Shown here: in pieces, positions 18,048 through 25,653 of the stretch
Layout of the letters: each line of letters begins with the position of its first letter
Numbering within the stretch: the stretch's first letter is position 1
Notes under the pieces: model-generated
What the model saw: only the letters and a program-made list of their open reading frames with translations
Told to the model about the DNA's origin: nothing
Databases searched by the model: none
Translations under genes and position numbers: made by a program
Assembly (NCBI RefSeq): GCF_004016515.1
Contig: NZ_SACT01000004.1
Location: forward strand, 248,001 to 312,000
DNA from: Rubrivivax albus
Lineage (GTDB): Bacteria; Pseudomonadota; Gammaproteobacteria; Burkholderiales; Burkholderiaceae_C
Direction of reading: 5' to 3'
Length of the DNA stretch: 64,000 bases

Positions 18048-18611
18048 ATGCTGCAACCCGTGGCGCTCGAACACGCCAGCCGGCTCGTCAACCACGGCCC
18101 CACCGTGCTCGTGACCACCGAACACGGCGGCCGCCGCAACGTGATGGCCGCGGCGTGGTCGATGCCGGTGGAGTTCACGCCGCCGCGCATCGCGGTGGTT
18201 GTGGACAAGTCCACCTTCACGCGCGAGCTGCTGGCCGCCAGCGGCCGCTTCGCCCTGTGCCTGCCCTGCCCGCCGCTGGCGGACCTGACCTTCGCCGTCG
18301 GCAGCGAGAGTGGGCGCGACATCGACAAGTTCGCGCGCCACCGCATCGGCTTCACCCCGGGGCCGGTGCTGGGCCTGCCGTGGATCGACGGCTGCGTGGC
18401 CTGGCTGGAGTTGCGCCACATCCCGGAACCGCACACGGAGCAGGCCTACGACACGGTGTTCGGCGAAGTGGTGTCGGCCGCGGCCGACCCGCGCGTGTTC
18501 AGCGGTGGCCGCTGGTCGTTCGGCGAACACAACGCCGCGCTGCATACGCTGCACCATCTCGGGGGCGGTGCCTTCGCCGTGCCGTCGCGCGTGGTGCAGG
18601 CACAGCGCTGA
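18048..18611 (+). CDS. flavin reductase family protein
   Basis: A 187-residue flavin-binding split-barrel protein (DIM6/NTAB type): NHGPTVLVTTEHGGRRNVMAAAW, then IAVVVDKSTFTRELL with a typical FALCLPCP strand. Members bind FMN and either reduce flavin for a partner oxygenase or act as stand-alone reductases. An AAGGAGAC ribosome site precedes the ATG. It follows the membrane protein with a 12-base gap and precedes the sensor kinase by 43 bases. No partner monooxygenase is nearby. Confidence 0.88.
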   Translation: MLQPVALEHASRLVNHGPTVLVTTEHGGRRNVMAAAWSMPVEFTPPRIAVVVDKSTFTRELLAASGRFALCLPCPPLADLTFAVGSESGRDIDKFARHRIGFTPGPVLGLPWIDGCVAWLELRHIPEPHTEQAYDTVFGEVVSAAADPRVFSGGRWSFGEHNAALHTLHHLGGGAFAVPSRVVQAQR

Positions 18612-18654
18612 GCCGCACCGCCGGCGGGCACGCGGCTTGCGAACACGGCGGGCC

Positions 18655-19803
18655 ATGTCCGCCGCCGACCTCGCCGACCGCCACTCGCTGCTGCTGGACA
18701 GCCTGGGCGAAGGCATCTTCGGCATCGACCTCGACGGCCGCTGCACCTTCGTGAACCCGGCGGCCCTGCGCCTGCTGGGCCACCGCACCGAAACGGTGCT
18801 CGGCCTCAACATGCACGAGCTGGTGCACCACACGCATGCCGACGGGCGGCATTACCCGGAGTGCGACTGCCCGATCTTCAAGGCCTTCCGCCTGGGCGCG
18901 CCGTGTCGCATCGATGACGAGGTGCTCTGGCGCGCCGACGGCACGCCGTTCCACGCCGAGTACGCCAGCCACCCGATCCTGGACCAGGGGCGCGTGGTGG
19001 GCGCGGTGGTCAGCTTCGTGGACATCGGCGAGCGCAAGCGCGCCGAGACCCTGCTGCGCCAGACGAACGATGCGCTGGAGCAGCGCGTTGCCGAGCGTAC
19101 GGCGCAGCTGAGCACGGCGCTGTCCCGTCTACGCGACCGCGCGCACCACGCCGAGACGGTGCGCGAACAGGAGCGCACCCGCATCGCACGCGAGATCCAC
19201 GACGAGCTGGGCTCGCTGCTGGTTGCGCTGAAGCTGGACACCGACTGGCTGTCGCGCCGCCTGCCCGGCACGCCTGAGCAGCCCGCACTGCAGGCCAAGT
19301 GCCAGGGCATGGGCCGGCTGATCGACACCGCGGTGGACAACCTGGGCCGCATCATCACCGACCTGCGCCCCAGCATCCTCGACCACCAGGGCCTGTGGGC
19401 GGCGCTGGAGTGGCAGGCGCAGGAATTCGTCGAGAGCACGGAGCTCTCGGTGGAACTGCAGGTGCACGTGGCCGCCGGCGTGCCGCCGCCGCAGGGCGGG
19501 CTGGCGATCGCGGTGTTCCGCATTTTCCAGGAGATCCTGAGCAACGTGGCGCGCCACGCGCAGGCGCGCCAGGTGTGGATCCGCATCGCGGTGGACGACC
19601 CGCCGGGCCCGGTGCTGTACCTGGACGTGCGCGACGACGGCGTGGGCGCCAGCGCCGAGCGCCTGGGCGCGCCGCGCAGCTACGGCGTGATGGGCATGCA
19701 CGAGCGCGCCGCGCCCTTCGGCGGCCGGGTCACGATCGACAGTGCGCCGGGGCAGGGCACGCGGGTGCGGCTGGTGATGCCGCTGGAGGACCTGCCGAAG
19801 TGA
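18655..19803 (+). CDS. PAS-domain sensor histidine kinase (NarX/UhpB type)
   Basis: A 382-residue cytosolic kinase with no membrane segment. A PAS domain covers residues 8-125 and contains an unusual HHTHADGRHYPECDCPIF loop with two close cysteines and several histidines, a possible metal or redox site. A coiled coil follows (126-168), then a HisKA_3 dimerisation helix with phospho-acceptor His182 in REIHDELGSLLVALKLD, and an ATPase domain ending with DDGVGA and the PGQGTRVRL region. Its stop overlaps the response regulator start (GTGA), so the pair is translationally coupled. The pair sits directly upstream of the cyanate/cyanase operon, which it probably regulates (inference). Confidence 0.9.
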   Translation: MSAADLADRHSLLLDSLGEGIFGIDLDGRCTFVNPAALRLLGHRTETVLGLNMHELVHHTHADGRHYPECDCPIFKAFRLGAPCRIDDEVLWRADGTPFHAEYASHPILDQGRVVGAVVSFVDIGERKRAETLLRQTNDALEQRVAERTAQLSTALSRLRDRAHHAETVREQERTRIAREIHDELGSLLVALKLDTDWLSRRLPGTPEQPALQAKCQGMGRLIDTAVDNLGRIITDLRPSILDHQGLWAALEWQAQEFVESTELSVELQVHVAAGVPPPQGGLAIAVFRIFQEILSNVARHAQARQVWIRIAVDDPPGPVLYLDVRDDGVGASAERLGAPRSYGVMGMHERAAPFGGRVTIDSAPGQGTRVRLVMPLEDLPK

Positions 19804-20441
19804 TCCGGGTGCTCATCTGCGACGACCACATGATCGTGCGCCAGGGCATCCGGCAGTCGCTGGGCGAGGCCTGCGACATCGAAGTCGTGGCCGAGGCGGC
19901 CGACGGCCCCGCTGCGCTGCAGGCCCTGCGCCAGGGCGGCATCGACGTGCTGCTGCTGGACATCTCGCTGCCCGGCCGCGACGGCCTGGACGTGCTCCGC
20001 CAGGCGCGCGAGGAATTCCCCCGCCTGCCGGTGCTGATGCTCAGCACCTACCCCGACCGCCAGTACGCGGTGCGCAGCCTCAAGCTGGGTGCCAGCGGCT
20101 ACCTCAACAAGAGTGCCGACTCCGGCGAGATCACCGCCGCGGTGCGCCGCGTCGCCGGCGGCCAGCGCTTCATCACCGCGTCGGTGGCCGAGCTGCTGGC
20201 GCACGCGCTTGGTGCGCCATCCGACGACGAGACGCCGCTGCACCAGCTGCTGTCGCACCGCGAGCACCAGGTCTTCGAACGCCTGGCGCGCGGCGAGAGC
20301 GTTGGCGAGATCGCGCAGGCGCTGAGCCTGTCGTCGAACACCGTCAGCACCTACCGCGCCCGCATCCTGGACAAGACCGGGGCGCGCAACGACGTCGAGC
20401 TGGCGCTCTACGCGGTGCGCCGGCAGCAGCTGCCGCTCTGA
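19800..20441 (+). CDS. NarL/LuxR-family response regulator
   Basis: A 213-residue two-domain regulator. The receiver domain shows the acidic pair DD at residues 8-9, the phosphoacceptor Asp54 in LLLDISLPGRDG, and the conserved Lys in GYLNKSADSGEI. The C-terminal LuxR-type helix-turn-helix reads LSHREHQVFERLARGESVGEIAQ...SSNTVSTYRARIL. Translation starts at GTG 19800, which overlaps the kinase stop codon. A 9-2-9 palindrome lies only ten bases past its stop and upstream of the next operon, making it the obvious candidate binding site. Confidence 0.93.
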   Translation: MIRVLICDDHMIVRQGIRQSLGEACDIEVVAEAADGPAALQALRQGGIDVLLLDISLPGRDGLDVLRQAREEFPRLPVLMLSTYPDRQYAVRSLKLGASGYLNKSADSGEITAAVRRVAGGQRFITASVAELLAHALGAPSDDETPLHQLLSHREHQVFERLARGESVGEIAQALSLSSNTVSTYRARILDKTGARNDVELALYAVRRQQLPL

Positions 20442-20451
20442 TCCGGTGCGT

Positions 20452-20471
20452 CTGTAGGGCTGGCCCTACAG
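20452..20471. promoter_or_regulatory. perfect 9-2-9 palindrome upstream of the cyanate operon
   Basis: CTGTAGGGC-TG-GCCCTACAG lies 10 bases after the response regulator stop and 84 bases before the substrate-binding protein ATG. LuxR/NarL-type regulators bind such inverted repeats as dimers, so this is a candidate operator for the adjacent regulator. It is not followed by a T-run (GAAAAC follows), which argues against a simple intrinsic terminator, though it could fold as an RNA hairpin. Confidence 0.5.
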
Positions 20472-20555
20472 GAAAACGGCGGCGGCATCGATGTTGCAAG
20501 CGGCCCGTGCAGAGCAGACTGCATTCAACCGCCGAACCCTGGAAGGAAGCCCGAC

Positions 20556-21947
20556 ATGAGCGACAAGACCAGCGACTACTTCGACCCCTTCGACGCCGAC
20601 CGCCCGCTCCGCCTGGGCTGCAGCTGCGGCCGCCACGGCTCCGAGGCCGAACACGCCGCCGCCACGCTGCGCGCGCGCAGCGAGACGGCCGACTTCGAGA
20701 CGTACTCCAACGAGTTCGTGCAAGCCTCGCTGATGAAGGCGCTGTTCCCGCAGGACGCCATGCGCCGCAGCTTCCTGCGCGCCGTCGGCCGCAGGACGGC
20801 CATGGCCGCCATCGGCAGCGTGCTGCCCATGGCCAGCCTGCAGGCCATGGCCCAGGAGAAGGGTGCGCTGGAGAAGAAGGACCTCAAGGTCGGCTTCATC
20901 CCCATCACCTGCGCCACGCCGCTGATCATGGCCCACCCGCTGGGCTTCTACGAGAAGCAGGGCCTGAGCGTGCAGGTGGTCAAGACCGCCGGCTGGGCGC
21001 TGATCCGCGACAAGATGCTCAACAAGGAGTACGACGCCACGCACTTCCTGAGCCCGATGCCGCTGGCCATGAGCATGGGCGCCGGTTCCAACCCGGTGCC
21101 GATGAACGTGGCGACGATCCAGAACACCAACGGCCAGGCCATCACGCTGGCCAACAAGCACAAGGACAAGCGCGACCCGAAGCAGTGGAAGGGCTTCAAG
21201 TTCGCGGTGCCGTTCGAGTATTCGATGCACAACTTCCTGCTGCGCTACTACGTGGCGGAGTTCGGCCTCGACCCGGACCGCGACATCCAGATCCGCGTCG
21301 TGCCGCCGCCGGAGATGGTGGCCAACCTGCGCGCCGGCAACATCGACGGCTACCTCGGCCCCGATCCGTTCAACCAGCGCGCGGTGTTCGAGGAGGTGGG
21401 GTTCCTGCACCTGCTGACCAAGGACCTCTGGGATGGCCACCCCTGCTGCGCCTTCGGCACCAGCACCGAGTTCATCCAGAAGAACCCCAACACCTTCGCC
21501 GCGCTGTACCGCGCCGTGCTGCAGGCCGCGGCGATGGCGCGCAAGGCCGAGAACCGCGAACTCATCGCCAAGGTCATCTCGCCGGCCGCCTACCTGAACC
21601 AGCCGGAGACCGTGGTGGCGCAGGTGCTGACGGGCCGCTTCGCCGACGGCCTGGGCAAGGTGCAGAACGTGCCCAACCGCGCCGACTTCGACCCCATCCC
21701 CTGGCAGAGCATGGCGGTGTGGATGCTCACGCAGATGAAGCGCTGGGGCTACGTCAAGGGCGACGTCAACTACAAGCAGATCGCCGAGCAGGTGTTCCTG
21801 CTGACCGACGCGAAGAAGACCATGAAGGACCTGGGCATGACGCCGCCCGAGGGCGCCTACCCGAAGTTCACCATCATGGGCAAGGTCTTCGACCCGGCCA
21901 AGCCCGAGGACTACCTCAAGGGCTTCGCGGTCTCGCGCGCGGCCTGA
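20556..21947 (+). CDS. ABC transporter substrate-binding protein, CmpA/NrtA family (probably cyanate)
   Basis: A 463-residue periplasmic binding protein of the nitrate/bicarbonate/cyanate group (LKVGFIPITCATPLIMAHPLGFYEKQGL; later ALIRDKMLNKEYDATHFLSPMPLA). Unusually, the signal sequence is internal: about 68 hydrophilic residues with a CSCG motif (residues 22-25) come first. A twin-arginine-like leader MRRSFLRAVGRR with a hydrophobic stretch to about residue 99 follows. An AAGGAAG ribosome site precedes the ATG. It is the first gene of a four-gene operon ending in cyanase, so cyanate is the likely ligand, as in cyanobacterial CynA; nitrate remains possible. Confidence 0.88.
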   Translation: MSDKTSDYFDPFDADRPLRLGCSCGRHGSEAEHAAATLRARSETADFETYSNEFVQASLMKALFPQDAMRRSFLRAVGRRTAMAAIGSVLPMASLQAMAQEKGALEKKDLKVGFIPITCATPLIMAHPLGFYEKQGLSVQVVKTAGWALIRDKMLNKEYDATHFLSPMPLAMSMGAGSNPVPMNVATIQNTNGQAITLANKHKDKRDPKQWKGFKFAVPFEYSMHNFLLRYYVAEFGLDPDRDIQIRVVPPPEMVANLRAGNIDGYLGPDPFNQRAVFEEVGFLHLLTKDLWDGHPCCAFGTSTEFIQKNPNTFAALYRAVLQAAAMARKAENRELIAKVISPAAYLNQPETVVAQVLTGRFADGLGKVQNVPNRADFDPIPWQSMAVWMLTQMKRWGYVKGDVNYKQIAEQVFLLTDAKKTMKDLGMTPPEGAYPKFTIMGKVFDPAKPEDYLKGFAVSRAA

Positions 21948-21965
21948 CGCACGCCGGAGCGCGCG

Positions 21966-22847
21966 ATGAACTGGACGCAACACCCCGGGCTGCGCTCGGG
22001 CCTGCTGTCGGTGCTGCTGCTGGGCGTGCTGCTGGTGGCCTGGCAGCTGGCCACCACCGGCGGCCCGGCGGCCGCGCCGGCGGTGCAGATGACGCCCGAG
22101 GAGATCGAGTACGCCAAGCTGCTGGGCAAGGACCCCACCGGCGGCGGTGGCGGTGACGCCGCCAAGTCCGGCTTCCCGACGCCGGCGCAGATGGGCAGCG
22201 CCATCGTCACCCACCTGTCGGCACCGTTCTACGACAACGGGCCCAACGACAAGGGCATCGGCCTGCAGCTGGGCTACTCACTGGGCCGCGTGGCGCTGGG
22301 TTACCTGATCGCCGCGGCGGTGGCCATCCCGCTGGGCTTCGTCATCGGCATGAGCCCGCTGATCTACCGCGCGCTGGACCCGTTCATCCAGGTGCTCAAG
22401 CCGATCTCGCCGCTGGCCTGGATGCCGCTGGCGCTGTACACGATCAAGGACAGCAACATCTCCGGCATCTTCGTGATCTTCATCTGCTCGGTGTGGCCGA
22501 TGCTGATCAACACCGCGTTTGGGGTGGCCGGCGTGCGGCGCGAGTTCCTGAACGTGGCGCGCACGCTGGAGGTGTCGCCGCTGCGCCGCGCCTTCGAGGT
22601 CATCCTGCCTGCCGCGGCGCCCACCATCCTGACGGGCATGCGCATCAGCATGAGCATCGCCTGGCTGGTGATCGTGGCCGCGGAGATGCTGGTCGGCGGC
22701 ACGGGCATCGGCTACTTCGTGTGGAACGAGTGGAACAACCTCAGCCTGCCGAATGTGATCTTCGCGATCCTGGTCATCGGCGTGGTCGGCATGGCGCTGG
22801 ACCTGATGTTCTCGCGGCTGCAGAAGATGGTGACCTATGTCGACTGA
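21966..22847 (+). CDS. ABC transporter permease, NrtB/CynB family
   Basis: A 293-residue inner-membrane permease. An N-terminal membrane segment (GLLSVLLLGVLLVAWQLA) and a periplasmic Gly-rich loop (residues 58-64) come first. The BPD_transp_1 core follows (GYSLGRVALGYLIAAAVAIPLGFVIG) with the ATPase-coupling EAA loop around EFLNVARTLEVSPLRRAFEVILPAA. The ATG has GGAG six bases upstream. It pairs with the preceding binding protein and the following ATPase, whose start lies inside its last codons. Confidence 0.92.
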   Translation: MNWTQHPGLRSGLLSVLLLGVLLVAWQLATTGGPAAAPAVQMTPEEIEYAKLLGKDPTGGGGGDAAKSGFPTPAQMGSAIVTHLSAPFYDNGPNDKGIGLQLGYSLGRVALGYLIAAAVAIPLGFVIGMSPLIYRALDPFIQVLKPISPLAWMPLALYTIKDSNISGIFVIFICSVWPMLINTAFGVAGVRREFLNVARTLEVSPLRRAFEVILPAAAPTILTGMRISMSIAWLVIVAAEMLVGGTGIGYFVWNEWNNLSLPNVIFAILVIGVVGMALDLMFSRLQKMVTYVD

Positions 22848-23733
22848 AAGCGCGCGCACCTTCCTCACCGTCGAAGGCCTGGCCAAGCGCTACCCCGGCG
22901 CCACCGAGCCGGTCTTCGACAGCGTGAACTTCGGCATCGAGCGGGGCGAGTTCGTCTGCATCATCGGCCACAGCGGCTGCGGCAAGACCACCATCCTCAA
23001 CGTGCTGGCCGGGCTGGAAAAGGCCAGCGAGGGCTACGTGTTCATGGACGGCCGCGAGGTGGCCGGCCCCAGCCTGGAGCGCGGTGTCGTGTTCCAGGGC
23101 CATGCGCTGATGCCCTGGCTCAGCGTGCGCCGCAACATCGCCTTTGCGGTGCGCAGCAAGTGGCCCGACTGGAGTGCAGCGCAGGTCGACGCGCAGGTGC
23201 TCAAGTACGTGGAGATGGTCGGTCTGGCCTCTGCCATCGACAAGAAGCCGGCCCAGCTCTCCGGCGGCATGAAGCAGCGCGTGGGCATCGCGCGTGCCTT
23301 TGCCATTCAGCCCAAGATGCTGCTGCTCGACGAGCCCTTCGGCGCGCTGGATGCGCTCACGCGCGGCACCATCCAGGACGAGCTACTGAAGATCTGCGCC
23401 GAGACCCGGCAGACGGTGTTCATGATCACGCACGACGTGGACGAGGCCATCCTGCTGGCCGACCGCATCCTGCTGATGAGCAATGGCCCGCAGGCGCGTG
23501 TGGCCGAGATCGTGAAGAACACGATGCCACGCGACCGCACCCGCACCACGCTGCACAAGGACCCTCAGTACTACCGCATCCGCAACCACCTGGTCGACTT
23601 CCTGGTCGCGCGCTCGCAGGACCTGTCGCATGGCCGCGCGCCGGCCGTGCCGCCCGAAGTCACGCCCGGGCTCGACGAGCCCGAGCCCAACCCCACCCCC
23701 GTTCAACCCGTTCCCCTGAGGAGAATCGCATGA
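22837..23733 (+). CDS. ABC transporter ATP-binding protein, NrtD/CynD family
   Basis: A 298-residue ATPase: Walker A GHSGCGKTT near residue 45, Q-loop in VVFQGHALMPWLSV, signature LSGGMKQRVGIARA, Walker B MLLLDEPFGALD and the switch His in FMITHDVDEA. It has only the single ATPase domain, as in NrtD/CynD, plus a Pro-rich tail. It overlaps the permease by 11 bases and the cyanase start by four, so the whole operon is tightly coupled. It energises uptake of the small anion bound by the first gene product. Confidence 0.93.
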   Translation: MSTESARTFLTVEGLAKRYPGATEPVFDSVNFGIERGEFVCIIGHSGCGKTTILNVLAGLEKASEGYVFMDGREVAGPSLERGVVFQGHALMPWLSVRRNIAFAVRSKWPDWSAAQVDAQVLKYVEMVGLASAIDKKPAQLSGGMKQRVGIARAFAIQPKMLLLDEPFGALDALTRGTIQDELLKICAETRQTVFMITHDVDEAILLADRILLMSNGPQARVAEIVKNTMPRDRTRTTLHKDPQYYRIRNHLVDFLVARSQDLSHGRAPAVPPEVTPGLDEPEPNPTPVQPVPLRRIA

Positions 23734-24173
23734 GCCGCATGGACGTCACCGAGAAGATCGTCGCCACCAAGGTGGCCAAGGGCCTGAAGTGGGCCGATGT
23801 CGCCAAGGCCGTCGGCCTGAGCAAGGAGTGGGTCACGGCCGGCTGCCTGGGGCAGATGCAGTTCGACGACGCTCAGGCCGCCACGCTGGCGAAGATCTTC
23901 GACCTCACGGAAGCCGAGACGCAGTGGCTGAAGGTGGTGCCGTACAAGGGCAGCCTGCCCACCAGCGTGCCTACCGATCCGCTGATCTACCGCTTCTACG
24001 AGCTGGTGAACGTGTACGGCACCACGTTCAAGGAACTGATCCACGAGGAGTTCGGCGACGGCATCATGAGCGCCATCGACTTCCGCATGGACCTGCAGCG
24101 CGAGGCCGACCCGAAGGGTGACCGCGTGTCGATCACGATGAGCGGCAAGTTCCTGCCGTACAAGACCTATTGA
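23730..24173 (+). CDS. cynS: cyanate hydratase (cyanase)
   Basis: Converts cyanate and bicarbonate to carbon dioxide and carbamate, which decays to ammonia and carbon dioxide. The 147-residue protein has an N-terminal DNA-binding-like helical domain (LKWADVAKAVGLSKEWVTAGCLGQ) and the C-terminal catalytic fold. The three active-site residues are Arg88 and Glu91 in DPLIYRFYELV and Ser114 in DGIMSAIDF (Arg96, Glu99, Ser122 in E. coli numbering). An AGGAG ribosome site lies before the ATG at 23730. It is the last gene of the transporter operon, allowing use of external cyanate as a nitrogen source or its detoxification. Confidence 0.97.
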   Translation: MSRMDVTEKIVATKVAKGLKWADVAKAVGLSKEWVTAGCLGQMQFDDAQAATLAKIFDLTEAETQWLKVVPYKGSLPTSVPTDPLIYRFYELVNVYGTTFKELIHEEFGDGIMSAIDFRMDLQREADPKGDRVSITMSGKFLPYKTY

Positions 24174-24213
24174 GCCGGACGCGCTGCGCGCGCCGTCTCA
24201 ATTCGCCTCGCTC

Positions 24214-24243
24214 GAACGGACACGGCCTGCGGCCGTGCCGTTC
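24214..24243. terminator. strong GC hairpin between cynS and the Zur-like gene
   Basis: A stem of 13 pairs with one bulged A and a 3-base loop; the left arm is GAACGGACACGGCC and the right arm is GGCCGTGCCGTTC. It lies between the converging cynS and zur genes and could end transcription from both sides. There is no T-run, so it may act as a weak or Rho-assisted terminator. Confidence 0.45.
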
Positions 24244-24337
24244 ATCTCGGCGGGACGGTGGCGAACCAACCGCCTGTTGCTCGCCTCGTTTGGTGTGGAT
24301 CGCTGCGGCGTCGCGCAGCGGCGCTGTCGGCCCTCGT

Positions 24338-24760
24338 TCAACCCGGACGGGTCGCGTTGGCGCGTTGGCGCGTGCGCGGCGCCGGCTGGCAGTCGCGGCA
24401 GCGGCCGTAGAGCGTGAGCTCGTGGTCTTCCACCGTGAAGCCCGCCGGCGCCAGGCGGGACAGATCGCCCGGGCAGGCGTGCACGTCGAACACGCGATCG
24501 CAGGCGGTGCACTGGAAGTGATGGTGGTGCCCGTGGCCCACTGTCTCGTAGCGTGGGTTCTCGCCCGGCAGCGCCACCAGCTGGATCACGCCCTCGTCCA
24601 GCAGCGCCTTCAGGTTGCGGTAGACCGTGGCGATGCCCAGGCCAGGCACCTGCGCCTGCGCGGCAGACAGCACTTCCTGCGGCAGCAGCGGGCGCTGCGC
24701 GGCGTCCAGGGCGTCGCGGATGGCCGTGCGCTGACGGGTCGATCGTTCCATGCCCTGCAT
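24338..24760 (-). CDS. zur: Fur-family transcriptional regulator, probably Zur
   Basis: A 140-residue metalloregulator. The winged helix reads RQRTAIRDALDAAQRPLLPQE and GIATVYRNLKALLDEG. The dimerisation domain has the metal site HGHHHHFQC and two CxxC pairs, CTACDRVFDVHAC in part and GRCRDC, for structural zinc. It is divergent from a zinc ABC transporter operon with 71 bases between starts, which is the classical layout for the zinc uptake repressor Zur; iron (Fur) is less likely from context. The start could be ATG 24760 or the ATG nine bases further in. I could not see a consensus Zur box in the intergenic region. Confidence 0.82.
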   Translation of the reverse strand: MQGMERSTRQRTAIRDALDAAQRPLLPQEVLSAAQAQVPGLGIATVYRNLKALLDEGVIQLVALPGENPRYETVGHGHHHHFQCTACDRVFDVHACPGDLSRLAPAGFTVEDHELTLYGRCRDCQPAPRTRQRANATRPG

Positions 24761-24778
24761 TGTGCCGGTCGAATGACT

Positions 24779-24820
24779 GATAATGCGGTCTCAAGAGCAA
24801 TGCCCGCGCTGTCCGCGGGC
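24779..24820 (+). promoter_or_regulatory. leader of the zinc uptake operon: possible -10 and hairpin
   Basis: GATAAT at 24779-24784 is a good -10 match for the znuC-like gene; the -35 (about 24756-24761, TGCATT) is weak, as expected for a regulated promoter. Downstream, GCCCGCG (24802-24808) and CGCGGGC (24814-24820) form a 7-pair hairpin with a 5-base loop ending 11 bases before the GTG start. The hairpin occupies the place where a ribosome site would be, and I see no Shine-Dalgarno sequence there. Confidence 0.35.
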
Positions 24821-24831
24821 ACACCCCGACC

Positions 24832-25638
24832 GTGCTGCGCCTGCATGACCTGACCCTCGGCTACGACCGTCATCCGGCCGTGCACCATCTCGGCCTGGCG
24901 GTCGAAGACGGCGCGTTGCTGGCCGTCGTCGGTCCCAATGGCGCGGGCAAGAGCACCCTGCTCAAGGGCATTGCCGGCCTGCTGCGGCCGATGTCGGGCC
25001 GCATCGAGCGCACGCCGTCACTGGCGCGCCTGGCCTACCTGCCGCAGCATGCCGAGGTCGACCGCAGCTTCCCGGTACGCGTGGCCGACGTCGTGGCCAT
25101 GGGCCTGTGGTCGGAACTCGGCCCCTGGCGGCGCCTGACGCGCGATCACCATGACCGCGTCGTGCACGCGCTGGAGGCCGTGGGCCTTCAGGGCTTCGGG
25201 CAGCGTACGCTGGACACGCTCTCCGGTGGCCAGTTCCAGCGCCTGCTGTTCGCCCGCCTGATGCTGCAGGACGCGCGGCTGATCCTGCTCGACGAGCCCT
25301 TCGCGGCGGTGGACGAGGCCACGGTGGACACGCTGATGGCGCTGGTGCAGGTCTGGCACGCCCAGGGGCGCACCGTGCTGGCCGTGCTGCACGACCTGGC
25401 CCTGGTGCGCCGCGCCTTCCCGCAGACCTTGCTGCTGGCGCGCGAGGCGGTGGCCTGCGGGCCCACGGCAACGGTGCTGACACCGGCGAACCTGGCGCGC
25501 ACGCGCGGCATGGTCGAGGCCTTCGACGACCACGCGGCCGCCTGCGACGCGCCCGAGGCCACGACCGAGCCGCCCGTGCACGCCACGGCGCACCGGCACG
25601 ACCACGGTCACGGCCATGACCATGGCCACCGCCACTGA
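24832..25638 (+). CDS. znuC: zinc ABC transporter ATP-binding protein with His-rich tail
   Basis: A 268-residue ATPase: Walker A VGPNGAGKSTLLKG, Q-loop LPQHAEVDRS, signature LSGGQFQRLLFARL, Walker B LILLDEPFAAVDEA and switch His VLHDLALV. The C-terminus ends in a histidine cluster (HATAHRHDHGHGHDHGHRH), unusual for an ABC ATPase and likely to bind zinc. That makes feedback on transport by cytoplasmic zinc a reasonable guess. The start is GTG at 24832. It is the first gene of the operon with the permease (16-base gap), binding protein and ZrgA-like gene; manganese transport is a less likely alternative given the Zur-like regulator. Confidence 0.88.
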   Translation: MLRLHDLTLGYDRHPAVHHLGLAVEDGALLAVVGPNGAGKSTLLKGIAGLLRPMSGRIERTPSLARLAYLPQHAEVDRSFPVRVADVVAMGLWSELGPWRRLTRDHHDRVVHALEAVGLQGFGQRTLDTLSGGQFQRLLFARLMLQDARLILLDEPFAAVDEATVDTLMALVQVWHAQGRTVLAVLHDLALVRRAFPQTLLLAREAVACGPTATVLTPANLARTRGMVEAFDDHAAACDAPEATTEPPVHATAHRHDHGHGHDHGHRH

Positions 25639-25653
25639 CCGGACCGCGACCAC

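Noticed and set aside
24174-24337. Third copy of the structured repeat
   Set aside because: A few words look similar (GTTGCTCGCC, CGCTGCG), but the conserved hairpin core is missing.
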